From positions 62,001 to 126,000 of the forward strand of contig DASVQP010000041.1 in the NCBI GenBank assembly GCA_036389135.1: a stretch of 64,000 nt of DNA, given 5' to 3'. Shown here in pieces: positions 44,193 through 52,388 of this stretch. The stretch is from Longimicrobium sp. Its GTDB lineage: Bacteria > Gemmatimonadota > Gemmatimonadetes > Longimicrobiales > Longimicrobiaceae. The position numbers and the translations under genes were made by a program. Within the stretch, counting starts at the first letter, position 1. Each line of letters begins with the position of its first letter. The notes under the pieces are model-generated. The model was not told the DNA's origin, did no database searches, and saw only the letters and a program-made list of their open reading frames with translations.

Positions 44193-45748
44193 ACGACACC
44201 GCCCTCGCCGCCGCGCTGGACCGCGTCCGCCCGGAGACGATCGACGCGCACCTGCGCTTCCTCTCGCACCGGCTGCTGGAGGGGCGCGCGCCCGGCACCC
44301 GCGGCGGCACCCTGGCGATGGAGTACATCCGCGCGCAGTTCCAGCGCATCGGCCTGCACCCCGTCGGCGGCTCGCACCTCCAGACGGTGCCGATGATCGG
44401 GATGGATCCGCACCCCACGCTCGCCTTCCACCACGCGGACGGCGACACGGACACGCCCGCCTTCAAAGACGAGTTCGTGCTGGAATCAGGGGTGCCGCGG
44501 GAGGATGTGAGCGTGGATGCGGAGGTGGTGTACGTGGGCTACGGCATCCACGCCCCCGAGCACGACTGGGATGTCTACAAGGGGGTGGACGTGCGCGGCA
44601 AGGTGCTGCTGATGCGCGTCAACGATCCGGGAACCGAGGAGACGCCGGGGTTCTTTGGCGGAAAGGCGCTCACCTACTACGGCCGCTGGACGTACAAGTA
44701 CGAGGAAGCCGCCCGGCGCGGGGCCGCGGGCGCGCTCCTGATCCACACCGACGAGTCCGCCGGCTACGGCTGGAACGTGGTGCGCACCTCCAACACCGGC
44801 GAACAGTTCGACATCGCGGGCGATCCCGACTTCCCCCTCCCCGTGCGCGGCTGGCTCTCGGCGGAGACGGCGGAGCGCGTGATGGCCGCCGCCGGGCACG
44901 CGCTGCCGGGGCTGATCGATGCCTCCGAATCGCGCGACTTCCGCCCCGTCCCCACCGGCGTGCGGGCGCGGGCCCACGTGCGGAGCGACGTGCGCGAGGT
45001 GCACACCGCCAACGTCGTCGGCCTGCTGCCGGGCGGCGACCCGGCGCGCGCGAACGAACCCGTCCTCCTCTCGTCGCACTACGATCACCTGGGTACGCGC
45101 CTGGGCGAGCACGGCGCGACGCTGGTGTACCACGGCGCGTACGACAACGCGAGCGGCGTGGCGCTCCTCCTCTCCATCGCCGAGGCGGCGGCGGCGATGC
45201 CGGAGCGCTTTCCGCGACCGCTCCTCTTCATCGCCACGACGGCGGAGGAGTCGGGGCTGCTGGGCGCGGAGTGGTACGCGCGCCACCCGCTCTTTCCGCT
45301 CTCCACCACGGCGGCGGCGCTGAACATGGACGGCGCCAACCTGCACGGCCGCACGGAGGACATCGCCCCGCTCGGCGCCGACCGCTCCGGCCTGGGCGAC
45401 ATCGCCAGCCGCGCCGCCGCCGCCGAGGGAATGCGGCTCGCCCCGGAAGCGCATCCGGAGCAGGGGATGTTCTTTCGCCAGGACCACTTCCCCTTCGCCC
45501 GCGCCGGCGTCCCCGCCCTGGCGATGGACCACGGCCTCGTCTTCGAGGGCCGTCCTGGAGGCTGGGGCGAGCGCATCTACGAGGAGTTCGTCCGCGAGCA
45601 CTACCACCAGCCCACCGACGCCTACCGCGACGACTTGGACTACGGCGGCGCCGTGCAGCAGGCCCGCGTCATCCTCCGCACCGCCGCCGAGTGCGCCTCG
45701 ATGCCGGAGCTGCCGCAGTGGAACGAGGGGGTGGAGTTCAGGCGGTAG
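44189..45748 (+). CDS. M28 family zinc aminopeptidase/carboxypeptidase with PA-domain insert
   Basis: A 519-residue peptidase. A protease-associated domain lies at ~110-260 (EVVYVGYGIHAPEHDWDVYK, GKVLLMRVNDPG). The M28 catalytic domain follows with zinc ligands His297 (SSHYDHLG), Asp319 (YDNASG), Glu353/354 (TAEESGLLGA), Asp381 (NMDGANLHG) and a late His (EHYHQPTD). No signal peptide is seen, so it should be cytoplasmic, which is unusual for this class. ATG 44189 overlaps the MBL stop (ATGA). It is the third gene of a tightly coupled operon. Confidence 0.9.
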   Translation: MNDTALAAALDRVRPETIDAHLRFLSHRLLEGRAPGTRGGTLAMEYIRAQFQRIGLHPVGGSHLQTVPMIGMDPHPTLAFHHADGDTDTPAFKDEFVLESGVPREDVSVDAEVVYVGYGIHAPEHDWDVYKGVDVRGKVLLMRVNDPGTEETPGFFGGKALTYYGRWTYKYEEAARRGAAGALLIHTDESAGYGWNVVRTSNTGEQFDIAGDPDFPLPVRGWLSAETAERVMAAAGHALPGLIDASESRDFRPVPTGVRARAHVRSDVREVHTANVVGLLPGGDPARANEPVLLSSHYDHLGTRLGEHGATLVYHGAYDNASGVALLLSIAEAAAAMPERFPRPLLFIATTAEESGLLGAEWYARHPLFPLSTTAAALNMDGANLHGRTEDIAPLGADRSGLGDIASRAAAAEGMRLAPEAHPEQGMFFRQDHFPFARAGVPALAMDHGLVFEGRPGGWGERIYEEFVREHYHQPTDAYRDDLDYGGAVQQARVILRTAAECASMPELPQWNEGVEFRR

Positions 45749-45750
45749 CC

Positions 45751-45825
45751 CTCACCCCCCCGACCCCCCTCTCCCGATAACAGGAGAGGCTGGCGCCTCT
45801 GTTATCGAGAGAGGGGGGAGGTTTG
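45751..45825. repeat. Long G/C-rich hairpin repeat
   Basis: CCCTCTCCCGATAACAGGAG pairs with CTCTGTTATCGAGAGAGGG, giving a ~24-bp stem. It sits directly after the M28 stop and may also act as a terminator. Related to the hairpins at 1924-1960, 21261-21318, 21600-21660 and 56408-56440 by its C- and G-run ends. Confidence 0.7.
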
Positions 45826-45860
45826 ACGGGGAGAACTGCCTCCACTGCACCAATGCCCCG

Positions 45861-45953
45861 TTGGGGCGCGATTCATCGCGCCGACCGCTTGCCCCACCGC
45901 GACCTCCGCCTTACGCACCACGATTTCGTAGGGGCAGACCCACGTGTCTGCCC
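45861..45953 (-). repeat. Bipartite palindrome family A, inverted copy
   Basis: TTGGGGCGCGATTCATCGCG, then ~45 nt later TAGGGGCAGACCCACGTGTC. Same order and orientation as the copy at 30601. Confidence 0.8.
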
Positions 45954-46055
45954 GCCCTCGCCCCCACCGCGACCAGCGCTCTCCGCACCAACCCCGGGTG
46001 AGGGCCGCAAAACGGCCCGCCACGACATCGTCGCGGCGGGCCGGCTGTCCCCTGC

Positions 46056-46111
46056 CATTCCCCATTCCCCATTCCCCATTCCCCATTCCCCATTCCCCAT
46101 TCCCCATTCCC
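46056..46111 (-). repeat. Tandem heptamer (GGGGAAT)8, G-quadruplex-capable
   Basis: Eight exact tandem copies of a 7-bp unit, read CATTCCC on + and GGGGAAT-like on the - strand, followed by two CTACTCCC variants. It begins about 9 nt after the stop of the leftward PBP2 gene, so the G-rich strand would be in that transcript. Runs of four G separated by three bases are strong quadruplex formers. Confidence 0.85.
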
Positions 46112-46119
46112 CTACTCCC

Positions 46120-48018
46120 CTACTCCGGCCGCGGCCCCGGCGCCGTATCGCGGATCGCGGGCTGCGGCGAGGTGTCCAGCAGCGCACCCACGCGCGCCGT
46201 CTCCGCGGCGATCAGGCGGGGCGTGGGGAAGCCGTGCTTCTTGTTCAGGTAGTAGTTGGCGATGGCGGCGGCGGTGGGCCCGGCGCCGCTGCCGCCGTGC
46301 TCGCCGAACTCCACCACCACGGCCACCACGATCTCCGGCTGCCGGCCCCGCGGACCCGCGTAGCCGGTGAACCAGGCGTGCGGCTTCTTGGGATCGGCGG
46401 AGTTCTGCGCCGTGCCCGTCTTCCCCGAGAGCTTCCAGCGGCCGAGCGCGACGGTGCGGCCCGTGCCCCACTCTACCACCTGGTCCAGCCCCAGCCGCAC
46501 CGCCGCCAGCGTCGAGGGCTTCACGCGCAGGTCCGTCTCCACCGGCGGCTGGGCGCCCATGCGCAGGTGCGGGGCGCGCGACGTGCCGTTCCCCGCGAGG
46601 GCGGAGAAGAAGGCGGCCATGCGCAGGGGCGTCTGCGCGTTGGGGCCCTGGCCGATGGCCACGTTCATCACCTCGCTGGGCGGCGCGCGCCAGCCGAAGC
46701 GCTTCACGTACCACTGGCGCCCCGTGGGGAAGGTCCCCCCCGCCTCGCCCGGCAGGTCCACACCGGTGCGGCGCCCGAAGCCCAGGCGCGTCCCTTCCTC
46801 CGCCAGCGTCTGCAGCGAGAGCGCGATGCCGAGCTGGTAGAAGTAGACGTTGCAGGAGTTGGCGATCGCCTGGATCATGTTCTGCGGGCCGTGCCCCTCG
46901 CGCCGGTCGCAGCGGGAGTAGCGGCCGGCGTACCACATCCCGCCGGAGCAGGCGATCGGCATCGGCTTCTCCGGGGTGATCACCCCCCGCTCCAACCCCA
47001 GCATGGCCGTCACCAGCTTCCAGGTGGAAGCCGGCGGGTAGGTGCCCTTGGCGGCGCGGTTGATGAGGGGGCGCCCCGGATCGGTGTTGAGCTGGCTCCA
47101 CACGCTGCGCGAGATGCCGCCCACCAGCAGGTTGGGGTCGTATGTCGGCGCGGAGTACATCGCCAGGATCTCGCCCGTGGAAGGCACCATCGCCACGACG
47201 GCGCCGCGCTTCCCCTCCGGAAAGACCTGGTGGGCGAAGCGCTGCAGGTCCAGGTCGATGGTCAGCTTGATGTCGCCGCCGGGGGTGGGCGCCTGCGAGA
47301 GCTGCTGCGCGAACGGGCGCACCAGCTGCCCGCGCGAGTTCACCTCCACGTAGCGCGACCCCGTCTTGCCGGCCAGCGAGCGCTCGTACGACCTCTCCAC
47401 CCCGCTCTTGCCGATGTGCTGCCCGCTGCGGAACCCCACCCACTGCGGATCGTCCAGCTCGCGGTCGCTGATCTCGGCCACCCACCCCACCAGGTGCGCC
47501 ACGGCGGCGCCGGCGGGGTAGCGGCGGATGGGACGCGCCTCCATCAGCACCCCGGGGGGACGCTGCCCGCGCTCCTCCAGCCGCGACACCTGCTCGAAGC
47601 TCAGGTTGGAGAGCACCGGCACCGGCTCCGTACGGATGCCGCGCGAGCGCTCCACCACCTCTTCCATCGCCGCCGAATCCAGCCCCACGATGCCGGCCAC
47701 GCGGTGCAGGCGCGCGCGGATCGAATCGGGCGGCCCGGGCTCCACCGAGAGGGTGTAGCCCGCCACCGTCTCGGCGATCACCTTGCCGTTGCGGTCGGTG
47801 ATGGTGCCGCGCGGCGCGGGAATGGGGATGATGCGGAAGCGGTTGTCGTCCGCCTCCAGCTCGAACTCGCTGTTGCGGAGGATCTGCGTGCGAAAGAACG
47901 CCGCGCCCAGCGAGCCCAGCATGAGCGCGACTCCCACCACGCCCTTGAACGCGCGCTTGCGCACGGCGTGGGGGTGAAACGGGCTCTGCGGTACCAGGGA
48001 GCGCTCTACGAAAGCCAT
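46120..48018 (-). CDS. mrdA: Penicillin-binding protein 2 (peptidoglycan D,D-transpeptidase)
   Basis: A 632-residue class B PBP that cross-links lateral-wall peptidoglycan in the elongasome. It has one N-terminal membrane helix (AFKGVVGVALMLGSLGAAFF), a pedestal domain (PAPRGTITDRNGKVIAETVA), and a transpeptidase domain with SxxK at 331-334 (PPASTWKLV), SxN at 388-390 (ANSCNVYFYQ) and KTG at 533-535 (LSGKTGTAQN). ATG 48018 is chosen; the frame continues upstream into the shared promoter region with rho. The usual partners mreBCD and rodA are not beside it in this window. Confidence 0.93.
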   Translation of the reverse strand: MAFVERSLVPQSPFHPHAVRKRAFKGVVGVALMLGSLGAAFFRTQILRNSEFELEADDNRFRIIPIPAPRGTITDRNGKVIAETVAGYTLSVEPGPPDSIRARLHRVAGIVGLDSAAMEEVVERSRGIRTEPVPVLSNLSFEQVSRLEERGQRPPGVLMEARPIRRYPAGAAVAHLVGWVAEISDRELDDPQWVGFRSGQHIGKSGVERSYERSLAGKTGSRYVEVNSRGQLVRPFAQQLSQAPTPGGDIKLTIDLDLQRFAHQVFPEGKRGAVVAMVPSTGEILAMYSAPTYDPNLLVGGISRSVWSQLNTDPGRPLINRAAKGTYPPASTWKLVTAMLGLERGVITPEKPMPIACSGGMWYAGRYSRCDRREGHGPQNMIQAIANSCNVYFYQLGIALSLQTLAEEGTRLGFGRRTGVDLPGEAGGTFPTGRQWYVKRFGWRAPPSEVMNVAIGQGPNAQTPLRMAAFFSALAGNGTSRAPHLRMGAQPPVETDLRVKPSTLAAVRLGLDQVVEWGTGRTVALGRWKLSGKTGTAQNSADPKKPHAWFTGYAGPRGRQPEIVVAVVVEFGEHGGSGAGPTAAAIANYYLNKKHGFPTPRLIAAETARVGALLDTSPQPAIRDTAPGPRPE

Positions 48019-48333
48019 GGAGAGGCGCGAGGGGGAAGGCGTGCGGGGTGGTGAGGGGATAAACCTATACGCGCAAATGCGTTTGCGCCACCCGCCCGGC
48101 AACATTCCGGTGAAAGTGGCCGCGCAAGCCTTGCGTGCGTGCCCGCGCGGCTTACATTGCGGCGCTCCCGACACGCGCCCGCGTCCGCGTCCCGCCTTGC
48201 ATGCGGCACGCAACTTGACGTGCGTCAGGCGCGAAGCCCCACAGCAGCGCGGCGGCCTCCAGTACTCTCTGCCGGGCGCACTCGCCCCCGGCGCCCCCGC
48301 GTCATCTTCGAATCAACGTTCCAGAGCGACAGA

Positions 48334-49515
48334 ATGAGTCTTTCCGCACAGCCCGGCACCGCGGCGCTGCCCGACGCGCCCGCGCCGGCCACCGCTGACG
48401 CGACGGGTATTCTCGAGATCCTTCCCAGCGGCAGTGGTTTCCTCCGCAGCTCCCACAACGGCTACCAGGCGTCCGACGGCGACACCTTCGTGTCGCAGGG
48501 GCTGATCCGCCGCTTCGGCCTGCGCACCGGCGACCGGGTGGAGGGGACGATCGGCACTCCTCCCGGCCGCGGCAAGAGCCCGCCGCTGGACTCGGTGCTC
48601 ACCGTCAACGGCCTGGACCCGGCGCACGCCCGCTCCCGCGCCGACTTCCAGTCGCTCCCCGCCACCTACCCGGACGAGCGCCTGACGCTGGAGTGCGAGT
48701 CGCAGCGGCTGCGCGGGCGGCGCGACTTCACCAACCGCATCATCGACCTGATCTCGCCTCTCGGTAAGGGGCAGCGCGCCCTGATCGTGGCCCCGGCCAA
48801 GGCCGGCAAGACCACGGTGCTGCAGGCCATCATGGAGGGCGTCTCCACCAACTACCCCGACGCGCTCCTCCTCTGCCTCCTGGTGGACGAGCGCCCTGAG
48901 GAAGTGACGGAGATGGAGATGCTGGGGCGCGGCGAGGTGATCGCGTCCTCCTTCGACTGCCCGGCCGAGCGCCACGTGGCCGTCGCCGAGATGGTGCTGG
49001 AGCACGCCCGCCGGCAGGTGGAGAGCGGGCGCGACGTGGTGATCGTGCTGGACTCGCTCACCCGCTTGGCCCGCGCCTACAACACCAGCGAGCGCGGCAC
49101 GGGCCGCATGCTCTCGGGCGGCATCGACAGCGGCGCGCTGGAGAAGCCGAAGCGCTTCTTCGGCTCGGCGCGCAAGGTGCGCGGGGGCACGGGGAGCCTC
49201 ACCATCATCGCCACCGCCCTCATCGACACGGGGAGCCGCGGCGACGAGGTGATCTTTGAGGAGTTCAAGGGCACCGGCAACTCTGAGATCGTGCTGGACC
49301 GCGAGCTGGCGGACCGCCGCATCTACCCGGCGATCAACGTGGAGCGCAGCTCCACCCGCCGCGAGGACCTGATCCTGCCGCCGGAGTCGCTGGACAAGGT
49401 GCACCAGCTGCGCCGCGCTCTGCACTCCCTTCCGCCGCCAGAGGCGCTGGAGCTGCTCCTCAAGCAGATGAACGACACCAAAACCAACGCCGAGCTCCTG
49501 GGCAAGCTGCGCTGA
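48334..49515 (+). CDS. rho: Transcription termination factor Rho
   Basis: A 393-residue hexameric RNA helicase. The N-terminal cold-shock-like RNA-binding domain covers ~22-95 ([38 protein letters not shown]). The ATPase domain has Walker A ([10 protein letters not shown], Lys159), Walker B ([17 protein letters not shown]) and the Q/R-loop regions ([40 protein letters not shown]). It is somewhat shorter than E. coli Rho: the basic N-terminal helix bundle is replaced by an Ala/Pro-rich 22-residue leader. ATG 48334. The 315-bp gap to PBP2 (48019-48333) holds the divergent promoters; nothing else was recognised in it. Confidence 0.95.
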   Translation: MSLSAQPGTAALPDAPAPATADATGILEILPSGSGFLRSSHNGYQASDGDTFVSQGLIRRFGLRTGDRVEGTIGTPPGRGKSPPLDSVLTVNGLDPAHARSRADFQSLPATYPDERLTLECESQRLRGRRDFTNRIIDLISPLGKGQRALIVAPAKAGKTTVLQAIMEGVSTNYPDALLLCLLVDERPEEVTEMEMLGRGEVIASSFDCPAERHVAVAEMVLEHARRQVESGRDVVIVLDSLTRLARAYNTSERGTGRMLSGGIDSGALEKPKRFFGSARKVRGGTGSLTIIATALIDTGSRGDEVIFEEFKGTGNSEIVLDRELADRRIYPAINVERSSTRREDLILPPESLDKVHQLRRALHSLPPPEALELLLKQMNDTKTNAELLGKLR

Positions 49516-49545
49516 CCCGCGGCACATCCGTCGATCACAAGGGGC

Positions 49546-49632
49546 CTCACACAGAGACACAGAGTGACCGGGAAAGAGAGACAGAAAGAACTTCTGTTTT
49601 TCTTTCCCTTGTCCTCTGTGTCTCTGTGTGAG
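49546..49632. repeat. CACAGAG-family palindrome, family B, copy
   Basis: Arms CTCACACAGAGACACAGAGT and CCTCTGTGTCTCTGTGTGAG with ~48 nt between them. It lies 30 nt after the rho stop and 11 nt before the convergent superoxide dismutase stop. Confidence 0.8.
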
Positions 49633-49643
49633 ATTGCTGTTCC

Positions 49644-50186
49644 TTACTGCACCAGCGCCGCCACGACCGCGCAGGCGATCCGCGCGCCCGAGTTGCCCGA
49701 CGGATCGGTGACCTGGTCGTCCGCGCCGGCGTGCACGATGAAGGCGGTGCCGTTGGCGTCGAAGAGCGGCGCCTGGCCCGGCGTCAGCGAGCCCGCGACC
49801 GTCGCCTCCAGCGTGCCGCGCCCGTCTGCGCCGACCACCAGGTTGGGGAGGTCGCCCAGGTGCGGGCCGTTGGGGTTGCGAAGGCCGTGCTGGCGGCCCG
49901 TGGGATTCATGTGGCCCCCGGCCGTGGTGAAGGCCGGCCCTTCGCAGAGCCCCGTCTCGTGGAAGTGCGCGCCGTGCGTGCCGGCCGGCATCCCCGTGGC
50001 CGCGACCCGCACCTGCACGCTGGTGCCGCGCTGAACGAGGGTCAGCGTCCCCATGCCGGCCCCCTGCGCATCGTACAGCGGCGCCGTGAACTGGCGCGGC
50101 CGCACCTCATCCTGCGTGGTCCCCCCGCCGGCCGGCGCGCACGCCGCCAGCGCCAGCACCGCCGCGATCCATCCCCTATTCCTCAT
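49644..50186 (-). CDS. sodC: Cu/Zn superoxide dismutase-family lipoprotein
   Basis: A 180-residue periplasmic protein with a lipobox (LALAAC, Cys16) and a Cu/Zn-SOD domain. Candidate metal ligands are His74 and His76 (THGAHFHETG), His92 (GGHMNP), His100, His109 and Asp112 (NGPHLGDLPN) and His152 (IVHAGADD). Cys81 (LCEGP) and Cys172 (RIACAVV) can form the conserved disulfide. All key residues are present, so it should be active against superoxide. ATG 50186 is preferred over ATG 50198 because GGAGGG lies at the right distance. Confidence 0.92.
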   Translation of the reverse strand: MRNRGWIAAVLALAACAPAGGGTTQDEVRPRQFTAPLYDAQGAGMGTLTLVQRGTSVQVRVAATGMPAGTHGAHFHETGLCEGPAFTTAGGHMNPTGRQHGLRNPNGPHLGDLPNLVVGADGRGTLEATVAGSLTPGQAPLFDANGTAFIVHAGADDQVTDPSGNSGARIACAVVAALVQ

Positions 50187-50431
50187 CCGACCCTCCATGG
50201 CAGGTTGTCCGGCCGCCCCGCGGCGGCCCGGGCGCCCCCCTGCCGCAAGCTTCGTGCGCTACGCGGCGATCTCGCGCCGGAGTCCCACGGTCTGGTCCCT
50301 TGGCTGCCGGGAACACCCACCGAATCGCGAACGGAATCACGGAAACGCAACCCCCGCGCGTGTCTAGCACCTGCCTTGCATTGCGAAGTGGGTTCCCGGT
50401 GGCGCACGACGGAGCGAATGCGAGGAGCGAT

Positions 50432-51274
50432 ATGCGCTGGCAAGGCGGAAGGCAGAGCAGCAACGTGGAAGACCGCCGCGGGATGGGCGGCGTCGCGGTC
50501 GGCGGCGGGATCGGAACGGTGATCATCGCGCTGGTGGTGATGCTGCTGGGCGGCGATCCCGGCACAGTGCTCCAGCAGGCGCCCGCGGCCGGCGGCCCGC
50601 CCCCGGGAGGCCAGCCCGGCGGCCCTCCCGCCAACGACGAGGCGCGTCAATTCGTCGGCGCCGTCCTGGCGGACACGGAGGACACCTGGAATCCCATCTT
50701 CCGGGAGATGGGCCGCGACTACGTGGAGCCGAGCCTGGTGCTCTTCACCGGCGCCGAGCAGACCGCGTGCGGCACCGGCCAGTCGGCGATGGGCCCCTTC
50801 TACTGCCCCGGCGACCAGAAGGTGTACATCGACCTCGCGTTCTACGACGACCTGGCGCGCATGTCCGGCGCGAAGGGCGACAACGACTTCGCGCAGGCGT
50901 ACGTGATCGCGCACGAGGTGGGGCATCACGTGCAGCACCAGCTCGGCATCGCCGACCGGGTGGACGCCGCACAGCGCGGCGCGCGCGAGGAGGAGGCCAA
51001 CGCCCTCTCGGTGCGCCTGGAGCTGCAGGCGGACTGCTTCGCCGGGGTGTGGGGCAACAAGACCGCCTACCAGCTCGAAGCCGGCGACGTGGAGGAGGCC
51101 CTCGCCGCCGCCACCGCCATCGGCGACGACCGGCTGCAGCAGAAGAGCCAGGGGCGCATCGTGCCCGAGTCGTTCACGCACGGCTCCTCCGCCCAGCGCG
51201 TCCGCTGGTTCCGCCGCGGCCTCGACACCGGCGACGTCCGCCAGTGCGATACGTTCGCGGCGGACCAGTTGTAG
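50432..51274 (+). CDS. Neutral zinc metallopeptidase (YpfJ/KPN_02809 family)
   Basis: A 280-residue protein: a short cytoplasmic N-terminus (MRWQGGRQSSNVEDRRG), one membrane helix (~20-40), a Gly/Pro-rich linker and a peptidase-like domain with HEVGHHVQH (His161, Glu162, His165) and ELQADCFAGVW (third ligand region). Family hallmarks TWNPIFREMG, FYCPGDQKVYIDLAFYDDLA and RRGLDTGDVRQCDTF are all present. The physiological substrate is unknown in any organism I can name. ATG 50432 has Shine-Dalgarno GAGGAG. It diverges from sodC. Confidence 0.92.
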   Translation: MRWQGGRQSSNVEDRRGMGGVAVGGGIGTVIIALVVMLLGGDPGTVLQQAPAAGGPPPGGQPGGPPANDEARQFVGAVLADTEDTWNPIFREMGRDYVEPSLVLFTGAEQTACGTGQSAMGPFYCPGDQKVYIDLAFYDDLARMSGAKGDNDFAQAYVIAHEVGHHVQHQLGIADRVDAAQRGAREEEANALSVRLELQADCFAGVWGNKTAYQLEAGDVEEALAAATAIGDDRLQQKSQGRIVPESFTHGSSAQRVRWFRRGLDTGDVRQCDTFAADQL

Positions 51275-51649
51275 GAACCGCGGGGCTCACACGGAGTCAG
51301 AGAAGAAATCGGCGCGGGTGTTGACAACCCTTGCAGATCCTTGGTGTTCTGTAAGGGCCTACCGGACTCCGCGTGCCGAAATGCTGCGTTCTCGCGATAA
51401 AGCTATCCCACGTCCACCGTCTAGACCTTTCACCGTCCATCATGTCCAAATCTAGCGTGGCGGCGACGCCCACGCGCTGCGCAAGTGTCGCCCGCGATGA
51501 TGAGGAGAGCAGCCGCGGCTAGCCGAACCGTCGCCTGAAGCACCGCAGCGACGATGCGGCGTACGACGCCGCTTCTTCCGTGCCGCCCGCGAGACCGCCG
51601 CGAACGGCGCCGACCACGCGTGGAGATCCGTTCCTGTGGATCGTGGAGA
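51275..51649. other. Intergenic region, 375 bp
   Basis: Starts with half of a CACAGAG-family repeat (51285-51306). A TTGACA-like hexamer occurs at 51320-51325, but no gene is positioned to use it. No credible open frame. This is the region downstream of the YcaO/SagB cluster, and no further biosynthetic gene is present here. Confidence 0.5.
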
Positions 51650-52387
51650 CTATACCGGTTCTGGCGGTCTTCCTCCGAGGGCCAGCAGATGTGACGCGCA
51701 CTCCACGGCCGGGTCTACGTCGAGCAGGTGGTTGATGTCGTCGTCTACGAAGCCCCCGATCTCGTATGCGTCCAGTCCCAGCGCGGCCGCCATTAGGGAC
51801 ACGTTCTGCGCGGCGTGGCCGAGTTCGATCAGGGCGTAGCGAAGTCCCCGGCTGCCATATTTCTGGGCCACGCGGCCGGTGACGAGCGAAAAGACCAGAA
51901 CCGCGCCGGCATTCTCGAGCCGGGGATCGTCCGTGGCGCTCTGCAGAACCCCAGAAAGGTCACGGGTCCAGAGCGTTTCGAGCGCGTGCTCGCGGGGTGC
52001 GTAGTGATAGAGCCCGTGGTCTAGGCCCTCGCAACGCAGAGCGACAAGGTAGACCTCGGTGGGATACTTCGCGCCGGCGGAAGGAAACAGGCGCCTGCCG
52101 CCTTCTACATCGCCCGTACCTCCGCGGAAACCCGTCGCCCTCAGCAGGTTCGAGAGATCCGCCGGGCGGAGGGGAACGCTCGTCAACTCCTGCGCGGACG
52201 CCCGGGAGAACAGGGCGTCGGCCAGCGTGCAGACGGGAAGCACGGGATGCGGAAGCGGATGACGGGGCAGGCGTGGATAGGTCTTCAGCTGCTGGTTCTG
52301 CGGATCGGAGGGCGCGGAACGCACCTCCGACATGGCCGTCTCCGCGAAGAACCGGCGGATGAACGAGGCCCAGCCAGGCGGCTCCAT
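51650..52387 (-). CDS. SagB-type FMN-dependent dehydrogenase (azoline oxidase)
   Basis: A 245-residue nitroreductase-fold protein with the SagB pattern: RLFPSAGAKYPTEVYLVALR, GLYHYAPREHALETL, QKYGSRGLRYALIELGHAAQ and AAALGLDAYEIGGFVDDDIN. In azol(in)e-peptide pathways this enzyme oxidises thiazolines/oxazolines to azoles using FMN. The Lys-Tyr pair important in that family is present (QKYGSRG). ATG 52387 follows the YcaO stop after 1 nt (TGACATG), so it is translationally coupled to the cyclodehydratase. It is the last gene of the four-gene cluster. Confidence 0.88.
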   Translation of the reverse strand: MEPPGWASFIRRFFAETAMSEVRSAPSDPQNQQLKTYPRLPRHPLPHPVLPVCTLADALFSRASAQELTSVPLRPADLSNLLRATGFRGGTGDVEGGRRLFPSAGAKYPTEVYLVALRCEGLDHGLYHYAPREHALETLWTRDLSGVLQSATDDPRLENAGAVLVFSLVTGRVAQKYGSRGLRYALIELGHAAQNVSLMAAALGLDAYEIGGFVDDDINHLLDVDPAVECASHLLALGGRPPEPV

Positions 52388-52388
52388 G

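Noticed and set aside
46056-46111. CRISPR array
   Set aside because: The heptamer repeats have no spacers, and no cas genes are present. None of the other repeat families shows the regular repeat-spacer pattern.
51320-51350. Promoter for a rightward gene (TTGACA-like hexamer)
   Set aside because: No rightward gene follows; the next gene is on the other strand and convergent.
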